A stretch of DNA of 64,000 nt from Kocuria rosea (lineage in GTDB: Bacteria; Actinomycetota; Actinomycetes; Actinomycetales; Micrococcaceae): NCBI RefSeq assembly GCF_006094695.1, contig NZ_CP035103.1, positions 3,882,652-3,946,651 of the forward strand, written 5' to 3'. Position numbers and translations under genes: made by a program. The notes below the pieces were generated by a model, which was not told the DNA's origin, did not search any database, and worked only from the letters and a program-made list of their open reading frames with translations. Of this stretch, positions 25,809 through 33,313 are shown piece by piece (position 1 is the stretch's first letter; the number at the start of each line of letters is the position of its first letter).

Positions 25809-26756
25809 TCAGCGGTCCAGGGTGCGGCTCGGTGTCGTCCCGTAGAGCTGCCGGTAGTACTGCGCGAAGCGTCCCGCATGGGTGAAGCCCCATCGGGCCG
25901 CAATCCCCTTCACGGTGTCCCCGCGAGCCGGGTCGCCGTCCTGCAGGTCCCGGTGGGCGGCGTCCATCCGCGTCCGGCGCAGATACTGGGCCGGGGTCAG
26001 TCCCAGGGGATGGTTGGCCCGGAACGCCCGCACCAGGACCTTCGTGGTCGTCCGGGCGGCGCGGGCGGCATCCTCCACGGTGATGGGGTCCGAGGCGTGG
26101 TCGTCGAAGAACTGCGCCGCGATCCGGTAGCGGCGGGACTGGGCCTCCATGGACAGGTACCGCGCCTCCCGGTCCCCGAGCAGCGGGAAGCACTCCAGCA
26201 GACCCACGGCCAGGTGGCGGGTCAGGTCGGCGCGCACCATGGGCTCCTCGAAGACCGTCGACCCCAGCATGTCGGCACCACGGCGCACCAGGCCCGCCCA
26301 GTACTCGCCGAGCCGGGCGCTGACCGGGGCGGACGAGCTGAAGTCCACCGGGGTCTCGTGGCCGTAGACGGTGTCGGCCGTGGCCTGCACCAGGTCCACC
26401 GGCAGGTGCGCCATGGTCACGTCGACGTCCTGCGCCACCACCAGGGACGGGTGCTCGGGGCGGAACAGCACCGATGAGCCCGCAGCCGCGGCGCCGATCT
26501 CCGCACGGATCTGCCAGTCGTACCGGACCCCTCGCACGTGGGCCACCGTGAAGACCTCGGTGTCCCCCCACAGGGACATCGTTCCGCCCACGTGCACCGT
26601 CGACAGGGCGACCTGGCCGTCCCCGGCCCTCGACAACCGGTAGGAGAACCCCGGATCGGTGGAGCTGTAGCCGAAGCGCATGCCGGTCCGCTCGCCGAGC
26701 GCGGGCAGCACCTCGGGATCCAGGATCGTGAGCTCGTGGCGGAACATCTCACCCAT
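25809..26756 (-). CDS. AraC family transcriptional regulator
   Basis: The 315-residue protein has an N-terminal AraC-binding-like domain (YRLSRAGDGQVALSTVHVGGTMSLWGDTEVFTVAHV...PEHPSLVVAQDVDVTMAHLPVDLV). A C-terminal HTH pair follows (ITVEDAARAARTTTKVLVRAFRANHPLGLTPAQYLRRTRM and GDTVKGIAARWGFTHAGRFAQYYRQLYG). It resembles the two AraC paralogues near 9 kb, especially the GDTV.GIA.RWG.. segment. It is alone on its strand next to the possible catabolic cluster and convergent with the tautomerase gene. Confidence 0.9.
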   Translation of the reverse strand: MGEMFRHELTILDPEVLPALGERTGMRFGYSSTDPGFSYRLSRAGDGQVALSTVHVGGTMSLWGDTEVFTVAHVRGVRYDWQIRAEIGAAAAGSSVLFRPEHPSLVVAQDVDVTMAHLPVDLVQATADTVYGHETPVDFSSSAPVSARLGEYWAGLVRRGADMLGSTVFEEPMVRADLTRHLAVGLLECFPLLGDREARYLSMEAQSRRYRIAAQFFDDHASDPITVEDAARAARTTTKVLVRAFRANHPLGLTPAQYLRRTRMDAAHRDLQDGDPARGDTVKGIAARWGFTHAGRFAQYYRQLYGTTPSRTLDR

Positions 26757-26941
26757 GAGTCAGCACCGCCTCCCGCCCAGGGCCCACCCCACGGGGGCTC
26801 TGCTCCGAAGGACCATTCTCCAGATCTGCCGGAGGGCCCGCACCATTGTGACCCGACACTTCGACGACCCGCTCGCCCATGCCGCCCAGTTCGCCCCGGA
26901 CGGCGACGAGGAGCCGGCCTCCGGGATGCCTGCTTCTCGCG

Positions 26942-27682
26942 TCAGCGCGCTGCGGCCAGGAAGCGGTGGAGCACCTCGTTGTAGGGCGCCCCGGTGCGCT
27001 GAACGCTGTGGCCGGCACCGGGCACAACGGCCCGCTGGGCCTCGAGCTCGCACTCGAGGACGTCGCAGACGGCGTCGAAGACCGGGCTGTGACCGCCGGA
27101 GACGACCAGCTTCGGAAAGGGCGCCTCCCGCAGGGCGCCCAGCGGGATCCGGGCCTCGTCGGTGAGGCGTTCGTGCCGGAGGATCTGCGCGTTTTGCAGC
27201 AGCGCGGGCGGCAGCGGGTTCGGCGGGGTGACGGCGCTGCCGACGTAGCCGATGAACGCGTGCAGGAACGCGGTGGGGTCGGCCGGGCCCTGGTCCCACA
27301 GCTCCCGCAGCCCCCGGGCGTAGTCGCGCACGATCGGGTCGTCGGGCAGCAGGCCAAAGGCCGGCGGTTCGTTGACGGTCAGGGACCGGACCATCCCGGG
27401 GCGCTGAGCCGCCGCCAGCAGGGCCACGACGCCGCCGTAGGAGTGCCCGACCAGGTGCATGGGCTCGGTGAGCAGCTCGGCGACGTCCCCGGCGTCGACC
27501 TCGAAGTCCTCGACCTCGGCCGGCGGGTTGGGGAAGTAGCCGCGCCGGTCCACCACGATCAGATGCCAGTGCTGGGCCAGGGGGCGCTGGGCGTCCCAGG
27601 TCATCGCCCCGCCGGTGACACTGCCGTGGACCAGCAGCACGGGCGGACCGGCGCCCCAGTGCTCGACGTGGATGCTCGGCAT
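26942..27682 (-). CDS. Alpha/beta fold hydrolase
   Basis: From the ATG at 27682 (GAGGAG ribosome site, 7-base spacing) the product is 246 residues. Key elements are the oxyanion HG in PVLLVHGSVTGGAMTWD, the nucleophile elbow VGHSYGGVVALLAA, VVSGGHSPVFDAV around the acid position, and the catalytic His in VPGAGHSVQRTGAPYNEVLHRFL. The pattern fits general esterases, haloperoxidase-like hydrolases and C-C bond hydrolases. Closeness to a tautomerase and a pyruvate-type lyase raises a meta-cleavage hydrolase role, but that is only contextual. Confidence 0.85.
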   Translation of the reverse strand: MPSIHVEHWGAGPPVLLVHGSVTGGAMTWDAQRPLAQHWHLIVVDRRGYFPNPPAEVEDFEVDAGDVAELLTEPMHLVGHSYGGVVALLAAAQRPGMVRSLTVNEPPAFGLLPDDPIVRDYARGLRELWDQGPADPTAFLHAFIGYVGSAVTPPNPLPPALLQNAQILRHERLTDEARIPLGALREAPFPKLVVSGGHSPVFDAVCDVLECELEAQRAVVPGAGHSVQRTGAPYNEVLHRFLAAAR

Positions 27683-27854
27683 GGCAGGCTCCTCGTCTCC
27701 GAGATCCGACACCACTATGGTCCCCCCGGCCGGCAGCCCCGACAACGTCCGTTGGGCGATCGTTGGGGACCGATCCCGCGGAGCAGCACGGCCGCGCCGC
27801 TCCGCGGGCACCCCGAGGCGAGCAGCCGGAAGCACTCCTCGGCCTGTGTGCGGG

Positions 27855-30455
27855 TCAGAGCCCCTCGTGCGCCATGTTCGCGAACCGGGAGTAGTGGCCC
27901 TGGAACGCCACCACGATCGTCTTGGTGGGACCGTTGCGGTGCTTGGCCACGATCACGTCGGCCTCACCGGCACGCGGCGACTCCTTGTCGTAGACGTCGT
28001 CGCGGTGCAGCAGGATCACCATGTCCGCGTCCTGCTCGATGGATCCACTTTCACGAAGATCGGACACCATCGGCTTCTTGTCCTGGCGCTGCTCGGAGCC
28101 ACGGTTCAGCTGCGACAGCGCGATGACCGGGACCTCGAGCTCCTTGGCCAGCAGCTTCAGGGCACGGGAGAACTCCGAGACCTCCTGCTGGCGGGACTCG
28201 ACCTTCTTGCCGGAGCTCATGAGCTGGAGGTAGTCGAGCACCACGAGCTTGAGATCGTGCTTCTGCTTGAGCCGGCGGCACTTCGCCCGGATCTCCATGA
28301 GGGACATGTTCGGGGAGTCGTCGATGAACAGCGGAGCGGAGTCCATCTTGCCCATCGTGGTGGCGATCTTGGCCCACTGCTCGTCCTGCAGCCGGCCCTT
28401 GCGCAGGTCCTGCATGTTCAGCGTGGCCTCGGCGGAGAGCAGGCGCATGGCGATCTCGTTGCGGCTCATCTCGAGGGAGAAGATCACCGTGGTCTGGTTG
28501 TGCTTGATCGCCGCGGACCGCGCGACGTCGAGGGCCAGCGTCGAGTTGTGCGTGGGGATGAACGTCCGGCCGGCCAGATACAGGTGCGAGGGATGGTCGA
28601 TCTCGATGCACCGCACCGGCACGGAGTCGATCGGCTCGACCGAGGTGATGAAGCGCTGAGAGCGTTTCGGCGTAGCCCGCGCGTCTCGCTCCTTGTGCAT
28701 GATTTGTTTACGACTCAGGCCGAACACCTGATCGGACGTCGAGAACGTCAGAAGATAGGCGGTGGATGAGGCCTCGCTTCGCCCATTGACTCTCTTCTCG
28801 GCCCAACCTGATCGGTACCCCAGTGAATGGACCAGTTCACGCACGTCCTGTGCCAGCCGTCGGTTTGTCACCGCGAACTGTACGCATCCTGCATTGGTCA
28901 CGGTCCCGTCGGTGTCCAACAATCCAGCAAGCAGTTCTCGGCGCTGAGTTTCACTGGCTCGCAGGTACGACATGGGGATGTGCTTGTCGCCGAGCACGCC
29001 CAGAGCACGCAGGCGGCCTTGGAAAGATGCCTTTTCCTGGTGACAGACCATGCACCGCAGACCTCCGGTACAGGTACCACCGCAGTCAATGCACGTGGCT
29101 CGCACCTTGGTCGCCAGCTCGCCCTTGAGCTTGCCGCCGCAAGTCTTGGAGCACGTTCGGACGTTCCTGTCCGTGTGAGTGAAGGGCTGATCGCAGATTT
29201 CGCACCGACCATGCAGAACCCGCTCTTCCGGAGGAAGGCCGATGGCATGAGTTATCCCTGCAACAGGATGAAGCTCGTACCCCTCCGCAGAGACACGCAT
29301 GAGGATCTCCTCATCGGCGCTGGTGATACGTGCCGCCCTCGAGTGACCGTCACCGAGCCACGCGCCGAGCGTGTACGGCCCAACAGCCAACTCCTGTGGA
29401 GCCAACTGCAATGCCGTGACGTTCCTTACGCTGTGGTTGAGCCTGGCTTCCTTGGTGGTGCATCGCAATGTCGAACGAATGTCAGCCGTCGTCCGGATCG
29501 CGGCAAAGGTCTGCTGGTTCTTCGCCCGGCCGTAATTGGCGATTGCGGCCTGGGCCGATCTCCGGGACGAGCGTGTATCGGTCAGCCACTGGTGCTGCTC
29601 GTCGGCGACGATCTCGGAGCCGTCGTCGAAGCTCACGCGGTAGCAGGGACGTTCGGTCATGACCTCGGTGGCCGCGACCACACGGGACGGCGTGCCGTCG
29701 GCGGCGATGACTTCGTCCCCCACCTGGACCTCGCCCATGGTGGTCCACCCCGTGGGTGTGGGGATCGCGGTGTCCAGGGCGAGCGCCTTGCCCATGGCCG
29801 GCCTGGCCGCGATGACGATCATCTGACCGCCCTGGAATCCCTGGGTCAGCTCGTCGAGCTCGATGAAGCCGGTGGGCACGCCGCGCATGCCCTCGCCGCG
29901 GGAGCCGGCGGCCTCGATCTCGTCGACCGTGGACTCGATGACCTCCTTGAGCACCGTGTAGTCCTCGGAGGAGCGGCGCTCGGCCACCTGGTAGATCTCG
30001 GCCTGGGCGGCGTTGACGATGTCGTCGACCTCGCCGTCGGAGCTGTAGCCGAGCTGCACGATCTTGGTGCCGGCCTCCACGAGCCGGCGCAGCACGCCGC
30101 GCTCGCGCACGATCTCGGCGTAGAAGCCCGCGTTGGCCGCGGTGGGCACGGAGGAGATGAGGGTGTGCAGGTACGCGGGACCGCCGACGCGCTCGATCTC
30201 GCCGCGCTTGGTCAGCTCGTCCGCCACGGTGATGGCGTCCGCGGGCTCGCCGCGCCCGTACAGGGAGATCACGGCCTCGTAGATGGACTCGTGGGCGGGC
30301 TTGTAGAAGTCGACGCCGCGCAGGACCTCCACCACGTCCGCGATCGCGTCCTTGGACAGCATCATCCCGCCGAGCACGGACTGCTCCGCGACGTTGTCCT
30401 GCGGCGGGGTCCGGCCGTACTCCCGGTCGCTCCCGGACGAGCGCTCCGACACCAT
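27855..30455 (-). CDS. dnaB: Replicative DNA helicase DnaB, interrupted by an intein
   Basis: The 866-residue precursor contains a 452-residue DnaB split by a 414-residue intein. The N-extein (223 residues) has TPPQDNVAEQSVLGGMML, VGGPAYLHTLISSVPTAANAGFYAEIV and the RecA-core start VPTGFIELDELTQGFQGGQMIVIAARPAMGK. The C-extein resumes STLALDVARSAAIKHNQTTVIFSLEMSR, with LVVLDYLQLMSS (Walker B) and AKHRNGPT near the end. The intein therefore splits Walker A between Lys and Ser, and splicing is required for an active helicase. ATG 30455 is used; an in-frame GTG at 30461 sits at better distance from AGAGGTGG. DnaB is essential, so the intein must splice. Confidence 0.96.
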   Translation of the reverse strand: MVSERSSGSDREYGRTPPQDNVAEQSVLGGMMLSKDAIADVVEVLRGVDFYKPAHESIYEAVISLYGRGEPADAITVADELTKRGEIERVGGPAYLHTLISSVPTAANAGFYAEIVRERGVLRRLVEAGTKIVQLGYSSDGEVDDIVNAAQAEIYQVAERRSSEDYTVLKEVIESTVDEIEAAGSRGEGMRGVPTGFIELDELTQGFQGGQMIVIAARPAMGKALALDTAIPTPTGWTTMGEVQVGDEVIAADGTPSRVVAATEVMTERPCYRVSFDDGSEIVADEQHQWLTDTRSSRRSAQAAIANYGRAKNQQTFAAIRTTADIRSTLRCTTKEARLNHSVRNVTALQLAPQELAVGPYTLGAWLGDGHSRAARITSADEEILMRVSAEGYELHPVAGITHAIGLPPEERVLHGRCEICDQPFTHTDRNVRTCSKTCGGKLKGELATKVRATCIDCGGTCTGGLRCMVCHQEKASFQGRLRALGVLGDKHIPMSYLRASETQRRELLAGLLDTDGTVTNAGCVQFAVTNRRLAQDVRELVHSLGYRSGWAEKRVNGRSEASSTAYLLTFSTSDQVFGLSRKQIMHKERDARATPKRSQRFITSVEPIDSVPVRCIEIDHPSHLYLAGRTFIPTHNSTLALDVARSAAIKHNQTTVIFSLEMSRNEIAMRLLSAEATLNMQDLRKGRLQDEQWAKIATTMGKMDSAPLFIDDSPNMSLMEIRAKCRRLKQKHDLKLVVLDYLQLMSSGKKVESRQQEVSEFSRALKLLAKELEVPVIALSQLNRGSEQRQDKKPMVSDLRESGSIEQDADMVILLHRDDVYDKESPRAGEADVIVAKHRNGPTKTIVVAFQGHYSRFANMAHEGL
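28545..29786 (-). mobile_element. DnaB intein with LAGLIDADG homing endonuclease (class 3)
   Basis: The intein is 414 residues, starting ALALDTAIPTPTGW and ending FIPTHN before extein Ser. Residue 1 is Ala, not Cys or Ser. Block B has W67 (ADEQHQW), block F has C393 (VRCIEIDHPSHLYLAG) and block G has T412 (PTHN): the W-C-T set that defines class 3 inteins, which use the block F Cys as first nucleophile. LAGLIDADG-type motifs are LGAWLGDGH (140-148) and LLAGLLDTDGT (285-295). Between them is a Cys-rich insert with C195/C198/C212/C216 and C232/C235/C239/C245/C248. Base composition is visibly less GC-rich than the exteins, consistent with horizontal spread. Confidence 0.93.
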
Positions 30456-30819
30456 CGACACCTGGTCCACCTCTCCCCGCGCACCCGCGGACAGCGGAGC
30501 GCGCACACGACGACGCCGCCCCGATCTTCCGGGCAGCCCCTCCATTCTCGCACCGACCGCGGACACCGCTTGCCGCCCGGGCCCGTCCGTGGACACCATG
30601 GATCATGACGCTCACCACAGACCTCAGCGGCCCCTGTTCGTGGGACATCAGGACCACCCGGGCGGAGCTGGCCGCGGGCCGGATCAGCCACGTGGAGCAC
30701 CTCGACGCCCTGCTGGAGCGCCTGCCCACGGCGCAGCGGCTGGGCGCGGTGATCAGCGCGGACCCGGAGCTGGCCCGGGCCTTCGCCCACGCGCTGGACC
30801 GCCGGGAGACGCGGGGCCC

Positions 30820-30825
30820 GCTAGC
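30820..30825. repeat. Target-site duplication, left copy
   Basis: GCTAGC directly flanks the left end of the IS and is repeated at 31932-31937. The palindromic NCTAGN form matches the known preference of IS481. Confidence 0.9.
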
Positions 30826-31931
30826 TGTGATGTCCAGGGAGGTTGTCCCGCCGCAAGGCGGTGAGTCGGGCTGACACGGGAAGGCCTCCGGTAGTGAAGT
30901 GGAGCTGTCTAGTTCACCGCTTCACCCACCGGAGGCCTTCATGTCCCACGTTAACGCCGTCCTGACCCCTCGTACACGCCTACGCCTGGCCCGGCTGATC
31001 GTCGAGGATCAGTGGACCTACGCCGCGGCGGCCAAGATGTTCATGGTCTCTGCCCGCACGGCCAAGAAATGGGCCGACCGCTACCGGGCCGAAGGCCAAG
31101 CCGGGATGGCTGATCGCAGCTCTCGCCCGCGCACCAGCCCGACCAAGACCGCCCCCGGGGTGGTCCGGAGGATCGTGGCCCTGCGGTGGCGACACCGGCT
31201 GGGCCCAGTGCAGATCGCCGGCCGACTCGGAATGCCGGCCTCGACCGTGCATGCGGTGCTGGTGCGCTGCCGGATCAACCGGCTCTCCCGCATCGACCGG
31301 GTCACCGGCGAACCCCTGCGCCGCTACGAACACGACCATCCCGGATCACTGATCCACGTCGACGTCACCAAGTTCGGCAACATCCCCGACGGAGGTGGCT
31401 GGCGCTACCTCGGTAAGCAGCAAGGCGACCGCAACCGCGCCACCACCGATACTCAACGCCGCAAAGGCCCAGTACGTGGCCCCCTGATCGGGACCGCCTT
31501 CGTGCATACCGTGATCGATGACCACTCCCGGATGGCGTACGCGGAGATCTGCACCGATGAGAAGGCTGCCACCGCGATCGGGGTGCTGCGCCGAGCCAGG
31601 GCGTGGTTCGCCGACCAGGGCGTCACCGTGGAGCGGGTGCTCTCGGACAACGGATCCTGCTACCGCTCCCATGCCTGGGCCCAGGCCTGCGCCGAGCTGA
31701 GCATCAAGACCAAACGCACCCGCCCCTACCGGCCCCAGACCAACGGCAAGATCGAACGCTTCCACCGCACCCTGGCCGATGGCTGGGCCTACGCCCGGTT
31801 CTACCCCTCCACGGCAGAGCGCGACGATGCCCTACCGGGCTGGCTGCACTTCTACAATCATCATCGAGCCCACTCCGCACTTGGAGGCCAGCCACCGGTC
31901 ACCCGCCTGACCAACCTCCCTGGACGTCACA
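30826..31931 (+). mobile_element. IS481-family insertion sequence (1106 bp)
   Basis: Terminal inverted repeats are 20 bp with one mismatch: TGTGATGTCCAGGGAGGTTG at 30826-30845 and the complement of TGTGACGTCCAGGGAGGTTG at 31912-31931. The element carries one transposase gene filling almost its whole length and is bounded by 6-bp GCTAGC direct repeats. It sits inside an amidase gene. Intact ends, an intact transposase and an exact duplication indicate a young, probably active copy. Confidence 0.95.
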
Positions 31932-31936
31932 GCTAG
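30941..31936 (+). CDS. IS481 family transposase
   Basis: The ATG at 30941 has GGAGG 5 bases upstream and gives 331 residues. N-terminal helix-turn-helix motifs are in LARLIVEDQWTYAAAAKMFMVSARTAKKWADRYR and LGPVQIAGRLGMPASTVHAVL. The DDE catalytic core shows D in SLIHVDVTKFG, the second D in VERVLSDNGSCYRSH and E in PYRPQTNGKIERFHRTL. The frame crosses the right inverted repeat and its TAG stop lies in the target duplication (31934-31936), so the element itself supplies no stop codon. Confidence 0.95.
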   Translation: MSHVNAVLTPRTRLRLARLIVEDQWTYAAAAKMFMVSARTAKKWADRYRAEGQAGMADRSSRPRTSPTKTAPGVVRRIVALRWRHRLGPVQIAGRLGMPASTVHAVLVRCRINRLSRIDRVTGEPLRRYEHDHPGSLIHVDVTKFGNIPDGGGWRYLGKQQGDRNRATTDTQRRKGPVRGPLIGTAFVHTVIDDHSRMAYAEICTDEKAATAIGVLRRARAWFADQGVTVERVLSDNGSCYRSHAWAQACAELSIKTKRTRPYRPQTNGKIERFHRTLADGWAYARFYPSTAERDDALPGWLHFYNHHRAHSALGGQPPVTRLTNLPGRHS

Positions 31937-31937
31937 C
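31932..31937. repeat. Target-site duplication, right copy
   Basis: Second GCTAGC copy flanking the IS. It also supplies the TAG stop codon of the transposase. Confidence 0.9.
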
Positions 31938-33194
31938 GGGGATCCCGCTGGCGGTCAAGGACATCGTGGACGTCGCGGGATTCCCCACCACCGGCGGGAC
32001 CCGGTCGCTGGAGCACGACGTGGTGGCGCGGGACGCCCCCGCGGTGGCCCGCCTGCGCGAGGCCGGGGCCCTGTTCGCCCTCAAGACCAACCTGCACGAG
32101 CTGTCCTTCGGCATCACCTCCAACAACGGCGCGTACGGGCCGGTGCGCCACCCCGCCGACCCGGCGCTGAGCCCCGGCGGCAGCAGCGGGGGCTCGGCGG
32201 TGGCCGTGGCGGTGGGCCTGGTCCCGGCCGCGGTCGCCGCGGACACCGGGGGCTCGGCCCGCATCCCCGCCGCCCTGTGCGGGATCGTGGGCTTCCGGCC
32301 CACGCTGGGCCGCTACCCGTCGTCGGGCGTCCTCCCGATCGCCCACTCGCGGGACACGATCGGCCCCATGGCCCGGACCGTGGACGACATCGTGCTGCTG
32401 GACGCCCTGCTCGCGGGCGAGCACCCGCTGGGCGCGCCCGGCGCGCGGCACCTGGAGTTCGACGACGAGGGCCCCGGCCCGCTCCACGGCGTCCGGCTCG
32501 GCGTGCCCGAGCTGTTCCTCGAGGACCTGGAGCCGGGCGTGGACACGGTCTTCGGCGCGGGCCTGCGAGCGCTGGAGGCGGCCGGCACGGAGCTCGTGCC
32601 GGTCGACGTCCGCCCCGCCCGCGAGCTGGCCGCCGCGGCCGGCATGACGATCGCCCTCCACGAGTTCCTGCCCGACCTCCAGTCCTATCTGGAGGCGCGC
32701 GGCACGGGACGCTCCCTCGACGAGGTGCGGGACGGGATCGGCAGCCCGGACGTGCGGCGGATCTGGGAGCTGGCGCAGGTGTTCCGCGCCGCCGACGACG
32801 ACTACCGCGCGGCCCAGGAGGAGCGCCGGCTCGCCCTGCGGCTGTACACCGGGGCGATGCAGGCTCAGGGGGTGACGGCCCTGGTGCAGCCGACGTGCCC
32901 GCTGACGGCCCGGCCGATCGGCGACGACGAGACCGTGGAGCTCAACGGCCGGCGCGTGCCCACCTTCGACACCTTCACCCGCCACTCCGACCTCGCCGGC
33001 ATCATCGGCACCCCCGGGATCAGCCTCCCCGCCGGGCGCACCGCGGAGGGCCTGCCGGTGGGCCTGGAGCTCGCGGCGGGGCCGGGGGCGGACGCCGTGC
33101 TGCTGGACCTCGCCCGCACCGTGGAGGCGCTGCTGCGCGACCAGTGAGCCGCCGAGGTGCTTTTCGGGGGACACCGCAACAATTCAGAGCTACA

Positions 33195-33228
33195 ACCGTT
33201 GACGAGTCCAACGGTCGCCCTCTACGGT
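33195..33228 (+). promoter_or_regulatory. Promoter and operator-like repeat of the binding-protein gene
   Basis: TTGACG (33199-33204) and TACGGT (33223-33228) are spaced 18 bp. An inverted repeat ACCGTTG/CAACGGT (33195-33201 and 33209-33215, 7-bp spacer) overlaps the -35, which suggests repression by an unknown regulator. Confidence 0.55.
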
Positions 33229-33313
33229 GAGGTCACCGATGTGCGTGATGCATCTCACAGCGGATTCGCCGGTGCCGGGCGCCGGCAGGACCGACCCGAG
33301 GAAGAGGACCCCC

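Larger units (their letters stand above)
30605..33147 (+). pseudogene. Amidase signature family gene disrupted by an IS481-type element
   Basis: The first 73 codons (MTLTTDLSGPCSWDIRTTRAELAAGRISHVEHLDALLERL... to RRETRGPLA) and the remainder (GIPLAVKDIVDVAGFPTTGG to the stop at 33147) are separated by an insertion. Deleting the element and one GCTAGC copy gives a continuous 476-residue amidase. The Ser-cisSer-Lys triad is present: Lys in LAVKDIV, cis-Ser in SPGGSSGGSA and the nucleophile in ADTGGSARIPAA. Such enzymes hydrolyse amides or transamidate; the substrate is unknown. The lesion is recent because both parts are otherwise intact. An open frame running out of the IS into the 3' part lacks the N terminus and is not a functional gene. 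Confidence 0.92.

Noticed and set aside
28545..29786. Treating the extra DnaB segment as a fused nuclease domain
   Set aside because: Terminal blocks (Ala1 ... HN before Ser), block B and F motifs and exact restoration of the DnaB P-loop identify an intein.
31603..33147. Open frame fusing the IS interior to the 3' amidase part
   Set aside because: The first part is an out-of-frame reading of the transposase gene, and the amidase part lacks its first 73 codons. It is a by-product of the insertion.
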